Positions 35,859-43,584 of a stretch of 64,000 nucleotides of DNA are shown one piece after another. Every line of letters starts with the position of its first letter. The first letter of the stretch is position 1. Origin of the DNA: Ideonella alba (GTDB lineage: Bacteria; Pseudomonadota; Gammaproteobacteria; Burkholderiales; Burkholderiaceae_C); contig NZ_JAGQDF010000006.1 in the NCBI RefSeq assembly GCF_018069875.1, positions 1-64,000 on the forward strand. Direction: 5' to 3'. Both the position numbers and the translations under genes were made by a program. Below the pieces are notes generated by a model that worked only from the letters and a program-made list of their open reading frames with translations, did no database searches and was not told the origin of the DNA.

Positions 35859-37277
35859 CTACCAGCGCTTCTTCGCGCTCTTGAGGCGCCGCCAGGCCGG
35901 ATTGTTGGAGCTTGGCGCAGCCAAGTGCTTGATGTCCCGGACCGTCACCGGCACACGGCGGACGGCATAGACCGAGCCGTTCATGCGAACCACGCAATCC
36001 ATGTGATGAACGCCGACGTAGGCCGTTTTCTCCTCGACGCTGAACATTCGTGCCGCTGACCAGCGATGCCCAAGGTCGCCGATCAGCGCCGACTCCTGGC
36101 CCTCGTTGCGGACGGTCCACTCCACCGTCGCCATGTCAGGCACGACGTGCGGGTTCGTGATCGTGAAGACCAGGTCGCAATCGCGCGCGACACCGGGTAC
36201 GCCGTTCATGTGGCTGGCCATGTGTCGACGCGGTTTGCGCGCGAACACGTCGACGCGGATCTCGGGCAAGACCATCAAGGCCCGGCCCGCCGGGTTGACG
36301 ACTTCGACTTCTTCGGCTTCGGGAAGCGGCATCAGGAACGAGAAGGCCTGCGACCACGCCAATGCGGCGGAGACCTCGTCCTCCGCTGTTGAGGCTGCCT
36401 CCGCCGCATCACGAAGGGCTTGCCATCGGCTGAGGAAGGCATCCCACTGGTCCGACGCGATGCGATTCAGGTTCTCGGTCTTGTCGATGGGGTTGGGCAC
36501 GACAGAATCGTTGAGGAGCCTTTCGTGGACATCCCGAATCACGGTGCGCAGTGCATCGTCGTCATCCTCGCGCTCCCACAGACGCCCCAGCTGGCGCATG
36601 AAGGCGCAGTAGCTGTCCGCGACCAGGACACTGAGCATGACCGAAGAGGGCCTGGCATCCGGCGCATCACGAAACCCGACGGCCGCCCAGGCCTTCAGAT
36701 ACCGGATGAGGCGTCGCATCTGGTCCCGGTCCTCGCCATCGGCGACATCCTTGAACCACTTGTACAAGGGCTTGGGATCCCGGTCTTCCCAGCCGTCTTG
36801 CAGATGTGCCAGCCGACGCCGGTCTCGCCCACGGTCGAGGTGGTACGTCGGCGTGTCGATGTGGAACTGCTGCTCGTACACGGCGCGCGAGCAGCGGTCC
36901 TTCGGTGGCTCGACCACCTCGACCAGCGTGTTGGTCCTTGCCTGGTATGCGTGCAATTCTCGCTGAACCCAGTCCCTCAACTGGCGCGGCGTTGGCTCGA
37001 TGTCCTGCTCGTCGGGGTCCCACTCGAAGTACACGCCCAGATCGACGTCATAGCGCTCGCCCTTGTGAACGGGCTTGATGAGCGTGGCGTACTTGTACGA
37101 ACCCTGCAGCCAGGTGCTGATGGCGTAGCCGTGCTGCTGCGAAAGCTCGCGCCTGAGGTGGTCGGCGAGCTCGTTCCACTGCGTCCGAAGAAACTCGACC
37201 TGCTCGGGTGATGGAGTCACCCTCGTGTAGAGCGTTTGATCGGCCGCGCCATTGAACAGCCGGGAGGCTAGACCCAT
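35859..37277 (-). CDS. CBASS CD-NTase with C-terminal AGS-C sensor domain
   Basis: 472 residues from the ATG at 37277 (GGGGAG Shine-Dalgarno). The nucleotidyltransferase core has Gly59-Ser60 and the metal acids Asp77 and Asp79 (ERYDVDLGVYF), with a third acid in FHIDTPTYHL. The C-terminal ~130 residues (RPRRHMASHMNG-like start, VFTITNPHVVPDMATVEWTVRN, WSAARMFSVEEKTAYVGVHHMDC) match the AGS-C sensor found on SMODS/CD-NTases. On infection it should make a cyclic nucleotide that triggers the Cap15-like effector. No Cap2/Cap3 genes are present, so this is a minimal type I CBASS. Confidence 0.88.
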   Translation of the reverse strand: MGLASRLFNGAADQTLYTRVTPSPEQVEFLRTQWNELADHLRRELSQQHGYAISTWLQGSYKYATLIKPVHKGERYDVDLGVYFEWDPDEQDIEPTPRQLRDWVQRELHAYQARTNTLVEVVEPPKDRCSRAVYEQQFHIDTPTYHLDRGRDRRRLAHLQDGWEDRDPKPLYKWFKDVADGEDRDQMRRLIRYLKAWAAVGFRDAPDARPSSVMLSVLVADSYCAFMRQLGRLWEREDDDDALRTVIRDVHERLLNDSVVPNPIDKTENLNRIASDQWDAFLSRWQALRDAAEAASTAEDEVSAALAWSQAFSFLMPLPEAEEVEVVNPAGRALMVLPEIRVDVFARKPRRHMASHMNGVPGVARDCDLVFTITNPHVVPDMATVEWTVRNEGQESALIGDLGHRWSAARMFSVEEKTAYVGVHHMDCVVRMNGSVYAVRRVPVTVRDIKHLAAPSSNNPAWRRLKSAKKRW

Positions 37278-37341
37278 TGGCGAGCTCCCCAGCCCGTGCG
37301 AGGAGATCCCAACCGGCCGCAGTTCATGATCAGGCTGAGCA

Positions 37342-37917
37342 TTACAGGATGGCCCGATAGCCGCCGAGCGCCTGGGGCGTCTGGGCAAGTCCCTGCCGCA
37401 GGAGCACGTCGAGGTAGGCATCGACGGTCATGGGCGGGTTCTTCAACTGGCGGCGTTGGCGCTGCGCCGCCGCGATGACGGCGGCAGGATCGAGGTCGAA
37501 GAGGTTGTCGACAAACAAGTCCGGGTGTTGCGCCTCGATGCCGAACGGCTCCAACGCGTCGGCCGGAAAGTCCTTCTCGTTGAAGGTCACGATGACGCTG
37601 GCGCCGCACCGGATTGCCGCAGCAAGGACATGCCGGTCTCCAGGATCGGGCAGCCGCAGGTTCTCGGCGATGGCCTCGTGACCGGTGACCAGGGCATCCG
37701 GGATGGCCTGATCCATCGGCGCCGAAGTCCTGTTCAACTGCTCAGCCGTCAGATCAGACCGATCGCGCAGCAGGCTGCGCTTCCACTCTTCATGGATCTG
37801 AGAACTCCACCGCGCCCTGAAGCGGCCGGACAGTCCGAGCCACATCAGGAAGTCCCGCAACGGCGCCGGATAGAGCACGCAGGCGTCGTAGACCGCGGTG
37901 AAGTTCGAGTGCCTCAT
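37342..37917 (-). CDS. PIN-domain toxin
   Basis: 191 residues. The PIN acids are visible in AVYDACVLYP, in the central LPDPGDRHVLAAA and in VTFNEKDFP. PIN proteins of this size cut RNA, often tRNA or mRNA. The start overlaps the upstream HTH gene by 4 bp (ATGA), the usual order antitoxin then toxin. The pair is a type II toxin-antitoxin candidate. Confidence 0.87.
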   Translation of the reverse strand: MRHSNFTAVYDACVLYPAPLRDFLMWLGLSGRFRARWSSQIHEEWKRSLLRDRSDLTAEQLNRTSAPMDQAIPDALVTGHEAIAENLRLPDPGDRHVLAAAIRCGASVIVTFNEKDFPADALEPFGIEAQHPDLFVDNLFDLDPAAVIAAAQRQRRQLKNPPMTVDAYLDVLLRQGLAQTPQALGGYRAIL

Positions 37918-38381
37918 TCGTAGCCCATGCGCAGATCCTGGGCCTGCTGCGCCAGAGCCTCCATCGCCGCCTGGCTGGCCGTCTCCCGCTCATCCCGATA
38001 CCGCATCAGGTCAGCGAAGAGCACACGCCGATGCTTGCCAGTCTTGTGGAACGGTAGAACGCCCTCCTCAAGCAACTTGACGAGATGGGGGCGCGACACG
38101 TTCAGCAGGTCCGCCGCTTCCTGCGTGGTCAGCTCGGCATGGATCGGCACGACCTTGACGGCATTGCCGTCGGCGAGCTCGGTGAGGATGTCGACAAGCA
38201 GCCTCAGCGCGGAGGTCGGCAGCTCAACCTGGTGCGCCTTGTTCTTCTCGTCATAGATCTGAATGCGTTGAATCTCGCCGTGCGTCGCGAGGTACGCGGC
38301 CAGCGCACGCTGGCCCTTGGCGGCGGCCTGCACCTCTTGCGCAAGTGGCAAGGTCGTACGGGACAGGTCGTTGGTGGTCAT
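37914..38381 (-). CDS. Helix-turn-helix antitoxin of the PIN pair
   Basis: 155 residues. LTTQEAADLLNVSRPHLVKLLEEG (residues ~85-108) is an excisionase/MerR-type helix-turn-helix. The N-terminal 80 residues are helical and probably give dimerisation, and the C-terminal stretch after HRRVLFADLMRYRDERE likely contacts the toxin. It probably represses its own promoter in the 79-bp gap to the divergent gene at 38461. Confidence 0.85.
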   Translation of the reverse strand: MTTNDLSRTTLPLAQEVQAAAKGQRALAAYLATHGEIQRIQIYDEKNKAHQVELPTSALRLLVDILTELADGNAVKVVPIHAELTTQEAADLLNVSRPHLVKLLEEGVLPFHKTGKHRRVLFADLMRYRDERETASQAAMEALAQQAQDLRMGYE

Positions 38382-38460
38382 GGTGGTCTCCGGGATGCCT
38401 TGACATCATAGTCGAAACAAACGACAGTCGCAATATTCGAAACGCAAGGGAGCGTCCACC

Positions 38461-39555
38461 ATGAACTACAGCCAGAAGATCCAGCGGCTGAAAGACCGCC
38501 GCCAGGGCCTGTACAGCCGAGACGGGGTCTACAACTTTGTCGAGGCGATCACGGGCACGAGCAAGCTCGAGAAGTTCCAGCAACTGGCCGAGCCTGAAGC
38601 GGTCAAGTACGCGATCGGGGCCATGCAGGCCGTCGACCCGGAATACACCCAGAAGTCCTACGCCGAGGGGAACCGCGTGCGGGATCGCCTGGCCGAAGGC
38701 CTGAGCACGGCCGGCATTCCGGCGGTTTTCGACTACCAGGGCTCGGTGCCACTCGACGTCCATGTTCGTGGGAACAGCGACATCGACCTGCTGGTCCTGC
38801 ACGATGGGTTCGTCACCGTGGAAGCGGCCGCACAGGCGGCGTACACCTACCTTGACGCGCCAGGCAAGGCGCCGGCGGAAGAACTCGCAGACCTTCGCAA
38901 GGAGTGCATTGCCATCCTCGAGCGCCGCTTCTGGGGCGCCAAGGTCGACTCCTCACCAAGCAAGGCGATCACCCTGACCGGCGGCTCGCTCCAGCGCGCG
39001 GTCGACGTCATCCCGTCCCACTGGCACGACACCCTTGACTGGAAAAGAACCGGGGACAAGCGGTATCGCGACATCTACGTCTTCGACAGCAAGGCCGCCC
39101 AGCGCATGAAGAACCGCCCGTTCATGCACATCGGGCTCATCGAGGACAAGTGCATCGCCGTCCGTGGGGGACTGCGGAAGTGCATCCGCCTGATGAAGAA
39201 CCTTCGGTACGACGCCAGCAAGACCATCGACCTGTCGAGCTATGACATCGCAGCCATCGCCTGGCACATGACAGATCAGGAATTGGTGGTCCCGTTCGGG
39301 GTTGATCTGCTTCTGGTCGAACGCGTGCGCGCGCACCTGAAGTTCCTGCTTGACCTTCCTGCATACCGTGACGTCCTGCTGGTTCCGGATGCATCTCGGC
39401 GCATCTTCGACAAGCCTGAGAAGGCAGATGCTCTGGCGAATCTGTACAAGGAAGTTGAAAGACTTTCATCCGACCTAGCTCGAGAGATCAACCCTCTCGC
39501 CGCGTACGCAGGGCTGCCGTGCAACCAGGTGCTCAACAAGGCCATCATCCTGTGA
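38461..39555 (+). CDS. CD-NTase-like nucleotidyltransferase
   Basis: 364 residues. The pol-beta-type core is visible as Gly94-Ser95 then NSDIDLLVL with Asp107 and Asp109, and a third carboxylate in LQRAVDVIPSHW near residue 190. The C-terminal half is helical. This layout fits SMODS-type CD-NTases that make second messengers, but no recognisable effector lies beside it. The only downstream same-strand gene is the TPR-like one at 39687. It may be an orphan or part of a system I do not know. It is divergent from the toxin-antitoxin pair. Confidence 0.7.
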   Translation: MNYSQKIQRLKDRRQGLYSRDGVYNFVEAITGTSKLEKFQQLAEPEAVKYAIGAMQAVDPEYTQKSYAEGNRVRDRLAEGLSTAGIPAVFDYQGSVPLDVHVRGNSDIDLLVLHDGFVTVEAAAQAAYTYLDAPGKAPAEELADLRKECIAILERRFWGAKVDSSPSKAITLTGGSLQRAVDVIPSHWHDTLDWKRTGDKRYRDIYVFDSKAAQRMKNRPFMHIGLIEDKCIAVRGGLRKCIRLMKNLRYDASKTIDLSSYDIAAIAWHMTDQELVVPFGVDLLLVERVRAHLKFLLDLPAYRDVLLVPDASRRIFDKPEKADALANLYKEVERLSSDLAREINPLAAYAGLPCNQVLNKAIIL

Positions 39556-39686
39556 AAGTGGAAGCGCTTTGGCCCGCGGCTTACGGCTTACGGCTTACCG
39601 CTTCGGAGGCAGTTCAACCGCCAAGTGGGTTCATCATGTGGCCCGATGTCAGAATACTGGCTGCGTGCACTCACGGAGAAATTCGG

Positions 39687-40373
39687 ATGTCGATGTCTGC
39701 GTCGGAGGCCGAGCGTCTCTTCGAGATGGGAAAGGCGGGCGACGCCGAGCTGCTTGATCGCGCAGGCCATGCATGGCCTGCGGATCAGGAAGCTCTACGC
39801 CCTAGCGATGCCGAAGTTGCAAGGTATGCACGGATCTCGGCCTACCGCTCGGAGCAAGGCTTGGCTAGTGAGTGGCAGGCTAGGCATGTCGCTGCTGCAT
39901 CACTGACCGGCAACCTTAGGAGCCTCTGCCTCTCGCTACAGCCGGCATTCTTCATGTTGGTATCGCGTAAACACTACAGGGGCGCACACGCCGTGCTCGA
40001 TGCAATGGGGGCGATTGCCGGAGCCTGTTCGGTCGACGGCCCGCCAGAGGCTGCTTTGGTGGACCGGATATTGGCAGAGCGTAGGGCGTACCTCTATCGG
40101 ATTGAAGAGCGCTGGGAAGAGTCGATCGTCTGGTACCAGCGCGCTCTCGATCTCTGCGATCGCGGCACTCGCAGCTTCGCCAAAGTGAGAGGGGGACTCG
40201 CCCTCGCCAAATGGCTGGCAGGCGGCCCTGTTGAGGACGCAGTAGCAGAGTTCAAGTCGCTGGTTGAGCTCAGTCAGCCTTGGCGGAACGATGTTTTCGA
40301 AGCCGCCACCTCCAATCTTGCTGCCGCGCGATCGGGCAACCACACGGCGAGCGTTCCGTTCGATCTCGTCTGA
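39687..40373 (+). CDS. Hypothetical TPR-like protein
   Basis: 228 residues from the ATG at 39687, with GGAG nine bases before it; other in-frame ATGs exist upstream. It is helical, with tetratricopeptide-like segments (AERRAYLYRIEERWEESIVW then YQRALDLCDRGT). It may bind peptides or partner proteins. It follows the CD-NTase-like gene by 131 bp and precedes the nitroreductase operon by 301 bp, so its unit is unclear. Confidence 0.6.
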   Translation: MSMSASEAERLFEMGKAGDAELLDRAGHAWPADQEALRPSDAEVARYARISAYRSEQGLASEWQARHVAAASLTGNLRSLCLSLQPAFFMLVSRKHYRGAHAVLDAMGAIAGACSVDGPPEAALVDRILAERRAYLYRIEERWEESIVWYQRALDLCDRGTRSFAKVRGGLALAKWLAGGPVEDAVAEFKSLVELSQPWRNDVFEAATSNLAAARSGNHTASVPFDLV

Positions 40374-40674
40374 GTGATGGGGAAATTGCCAAGATGGAAC
40401 GGTTCACGCCCCAATCGAATTCCAAGTTACGAGGTCAATCAAGCGGCGCGGCGGCCGGTTCAGTGGTGTTGCGAAAAAATCTGAGGTGACGTATTGGCTT
40501 GGCATTCGCTAGTCCACGCACCTTTAGTTCCACATCAGTTCGCAAACGCTGGGGTACGGCGGCGCGCAATGTCAGCACATTCAGTCGAAAGACGGAATCT
40601 AACAGAATACTAGCATTCCTCTACCTGCATATCCAAGCTGCTTTCCTGTGGCACAAACCCCTTTCGGAGGCCCA
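40374..40674. other. Gene-poor gap before the nitroreductase operon
   Basis: No convincing ORF, RNA gene or repeat is seen. The DNA is visibly richer in A and T than the flanks of the island and probably holds the promoter of the nitroreductase, radical SAM and carbamoyltransferase genes; a GGAGG Shine-Dalgarno sits 5 bp before the ATG at 40675. Confidence 0.4.
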
Positions 40675-41382
40675 ATGGCCGAAATCAACTCAGGTCCCGA
40701 TTTGACAGCATCAGCCAGCAGCGAACTAACCAAGCTGATTCTATCCAGACGAAGCGTCCGGGACGAGTACCTGGACAAAACCGTCCCGGACGCCATCGTC
40801 GAAGAGATTCTGCGCTGCGGTCTATCAGCACCGTCGTCGAAGAACGCGCGGCCGTGGTGCTTTCATGTTTTGTCGGATCGCACTGTACTGAGGGAGTTGG
40901 CAGCGGCGGTAGTTTCCGCTGATGGTGCTGACAGTTATGTGCCGAACGATCCCGAGACAGGCAGGCCCCGCGCCGACTGGACCTCTTCCGTTGCCGAGTC
41001 CGCCGCCACACTTGCCGCTGTACCCTTGGGGATATTCATCGAGAACTTAGGGGCGTTCAGCAGAGGCAGGGCGACTTTGGCATCAGTTCCTCAGGACAAC
41101 CTACGCCGAAGTCTCGTCGGCTACACGTTCGAAGTGATGGGAATCGGCTCAGCGCTTATGAACATGTGGTTAGCGGCGAACGCTCTGGGCCTGCAAGCTT
41201 CATTCATGGGCGATATCTGCGTCGCCGAGAAGGCTATAGCCAAGCGACTAGGAATTCGCAAGGACCTTGTGGGAGTCCTGGCCCTCGGCTACAGCACCTC
41301 AAAGCCTCCGCCCAATCGCGAGCGGTACGACACCACCGATGAAACACGCGTTATCTGGCATCGTGGCTCGCCATCTTCTTGA
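40675..41382 (+). CDS. Nitroreductase family FMN protein
   Basis: 235 residues. LILSRRSVRDEYLDKTVP is the usual flavin-binding start; SAPSSKNARPWCFHVL and the GLQASFMGDICVAEKAIAKRLGI segment (LGIrkdLVGVLALGYST) complete the fold. Family members use FMN with NAD(P)H to reduce nitro groups or, in biosynthetic clusters, to oxidise azolines or dehydrogenate. First gene of a three-gene operon with a radical SAM enzyme and an aspartate-transcarbamylase-like enzyme, so a biosynthetic role is more likely than detoxification. Confidence 0.87.
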   Translation: MAEINSGPDLTASASSELTKLILSRRSVRDEYLDKTVPDAIVEEILRCGLSAPSSKNARPWCFHVLSDRTVLRELAAAVVSADGADSYVPNDPETGRPRADWTSSVAESAATLAAVPLGIFIENLGAFSRGRATLASVPQDNLRRSLVGYTFEVMGIGSALMNMWLAANALGLQASFMGDICVAEKAIAKRLGIRKDLVGVLALGYSTSKPPPNRERYDTTDETRVIWHRGSPSS

Positions 41383-41548
41383 CCGCCTGACAAAGACTGG
41401 CCGGGGTGTAAATCAGCTTAGGCTGGGATAGAGACAAGCGACAGCGCATGTATATTCACTTGGCACTGATTGCGAGAAAGACCTAAGTGGCGCTCTACAT
41501 GATAAACAGCCCGAGATGCTACTCAATACATAGAAATCAAAGTGAATC

Positions 41549-42673
41549 ATGCAACTAACAAGCGCACAGCGACTCAAGTTCCAACTTTTCGAACACGGGC
41601 TTTCAATCACTCGTGATGCACTGCAAGCGTTGAAGCAAGCCGCAGCAGGACAAGCGCTATCTTCTGACGACTTTGCCTCTACGAGCGGCATCATTCTTCG
41701 ACTTGAAGACAATGTTTGGGTGAACGCTCCTGTATCTATCTTCAATCCGAACTTCGTAGTGAATTCGCCGTATCTTCTTGAACACGGAAACGACGGATTC
41801 GTTGTCAGGGGAAATGGATTGGAGAGCCGGGCAAAGTACTGGCCTCAGCCCAAATTTCACTCGCAGGTGGGTGCGGATGGGCTACCACTCACGAACTATG
41901 TAGTCACACATGGCGATCGGGCCCGCCTTTCACCCATCCACGGATGTGGGATGGTGTGCAAATTCTGCGACGTTCCGTATGGAGTTCGGTATGGAAAAAA
42001 ACCCATTCCAGCGATGGTCGATGCAGTAGGCCGCGCTATCGCCGACCCGTTACAACCTGCACGCCATCTACTCATTTCTGGGGGAACGCCCCGATCCGCA
42101 GATATCGGATGGCTAAAGGAAGTCTACCGTGCAATCCTGACAAGCTTTCCTTCAATTGATATCGACATCATGATGGTTCCGGTCGATGATCTACTGAACG
42201 TCGAGGAATTGGGACTTATGGGGGTCCACCAGTTATCCATCAATCTGGAACTATTCTCCGACTACGCGGCTCGGCGATTCATGCCTCAGAAGTTCCGCCA
42301 GGGCCGCAATCACTACCTGAACTTCATCGAAAACTCCGCCACTGCACTGGGCGCGGGACGGGTTCGTTCGATGCTGATGGTAGGGCTTGAACCGCCTGAA
42401 GAAACCCTGCACGGTGTACAGGCCATCGTTGAGCGAGGGGGCGTCCCAGTGCTCAGCCCCTTCAGACCGGATCCAACGACGCCGTTGAAAGCCATGCCAC
42501 CGCCCAGCGCAGATTTGATGCAGAGCGTGTTCCTTTCGGCCATGGAGATCGTTGACAAAGGAAGCGCACATTTAGGACCGAGTTGCGTACCATGTACGCA
42601 CAACACGCTCACACTCGCCAGCACTTCTCAAGGCTCAGGGCACCACAGCCACGGTCAGCCTTTCCTCGTCTGA
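41549..42673 (+). CDS. Radical SAM protein
   Basis: 374 residues. The 4Fe-4S motif Cys-xxx-Cys-xx-Cys is in GCGMVCKFCDVPYG, with LLISGGTPRS as the SAM-binding Gly-rich strand. The N-terminal ~120 residues are a family-specific extension. The C-terminus has an extra CVPC pair that may bind a second cluster or zinc. The reaction is unknown. The gap of 166 bp before it holds only ORFs of 12-19 codons, none clearly a precursor peptide, so a ribosomal peptide product is not demonstrated. Confidence 0.85.
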   Translation: MQLTSAQRLKFQLFEHGLSITRDALQALKQAAAGQALSSDDFASTSGIILRLEDNVWVNAPVSIFNPNFVVNSPYLLEHGNDGFVVRGNGLESRAKYWPQPKFHSQVGADGLPLTNYVVTHGDRARLSPIHGCGMVCKFCDVPYGVRYGKKPIPAMVDAVGRAIADPLQPARHLLISGGTPRSADIGWLKEVYRAILTSFPSIDIDIMMVPVDDLLNVEELGLMGVHQLSINLELFSDYAARRFMPQKFRQGRNHYLNFIENSATALGAGRVRSMLMVGLEPPEETLHGVQAIVERGGVPVLSPFRPDPTTPLKAMPPPSADLMQSVFLSAMEIVDKGSAHLGPSCVPCTHNTLTLASTSQGSGHHSHGQPFLV

Positions 42674-42693
42674 AATACCCACGGAATCGCGTC

Positions 42694-43584
42694 ATGCCAC
42701 GCCACCTTGTCAGCGTCGACGACATTCGCGACTCTGAACTCGAATCCATCTTCTTACGCGCGCGTCAGTTCCGCACCGGAGCTCGGGATGCCGCCCGCTC
42801 ATCCAGGCTCAGCGGAAGGGTAGTAGGCCTATTGTTCCTCCAAACTTCGCTGCGGACCCGAGTGGGATTCGCTACTGCTTGCGCTCGACTCGGCTGGCAA
42901 AGCGTGTCTGTGTTTGAGCAGCGTGCCAGCGAAGTGTCCATGGCTGAGAGCATCGATGACACGCTTCGTGTTGCGGGAGGCATGGTCGATCTCATGGTCA
43001 CTCGGCTTCCTGTACCAGTCGGACCAGTCGCTTCGAGCTCACCGGTCCCCGTCATCAGCGGAGGCGATGCAGGCCCGCTTGCCGAACACCCAACGCAGGC
43101 CCTCATTGACGTGTTCGCGATGGAACAAGAGCGCGGTCGAGTCGGGGATCTACACATCGCCATCTGTGGCGACCTTCGTATGCGAAGTGCCCGAAGCCTG
43201 ACTAGGTTGCTACTCCGTCGACGACCGAGGAAGCTGTCTCTGATCTCCGTGCCCGCCCTCATGGATCCTGTCCTTGCAGGCAATCCAGATCCGATCCTCG
43301 ACCGCTGCCAACTGAGCGAGGTTTCGGACGTTGACGTGCTCTACGTTACCGGCATCCCGCATCAAGCCATTCCCGAGGACGTACGAGACACTTTGCGCGT
43401 CACTAGCGACGTCATGAAGCGCCTGCCAAAGAATGCTGTCGTATTGTCTCCAATGCCAGTAATAGACGAAATCGATTCGCAAGCTCGGTGCGATGATCGA
43501 ATCAAAATGTTCAATCAGAGCGACAACGGCGTCTACGTCAGAATGGCAGTCTTGGAGGCGATGGGCGACGCCTCCGCTGCTTAA
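42694..43584 (+). CDS. Aspartate/ornithine carbamoyltransferase-like protein
   Basis: 296 residues from the ATG at 42694. The transcarbamylase fold is evident from FLQTSLRTRVGFATA (the phosphate loop, normally STRT), LAEHPTQALIDVF, CGDLRMRSARSL and the final LSPMPVIDEID (normally HPLPR). The substitution of the loop Thr and of the PLPR motif suggests a changed substrate or loss of normal catalysis, not pyrimidine synthesis. It is the last gene of the operon; its TAA overlaps the stop of the convergent NTPase gene by 4 bp (TTAA at 43581-43584). Confidence 0.8.
   Translation: MPRHLVSVDDIRDSELESIFLRARQFRTGARDAARSSRLSGRVVGLLFLQTSLRTRVGFATACARLGWQSVSVFEQRASEVSMAESIDDTLRVAGGMVDLMVTRLPVPVGPVASSSPVPVISGGDAGPLAEHPTQALIDVFAMEQERGRVGDLHIAICGDLRMRSARSLTRLLLRRRPRKLSLISVPALMDPVLAGNPDPILDRCQLSEVSDVDVLYVTGIPHQAIPEDVRDTLRVTSDVMKRLPKNAVVLSPMPVIDEIDSQARCDDRIKMFNQSDNGVYVRMAVLEAMGDASAA

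Noticed and set aside
41383-41548. Precursor peptide for a radical SAM/nitroreductase RiPP cluster
   Set aside because: Only ORFs of 12-19 codons without leader-core features are present, so a RiPP is not supported from this gap.
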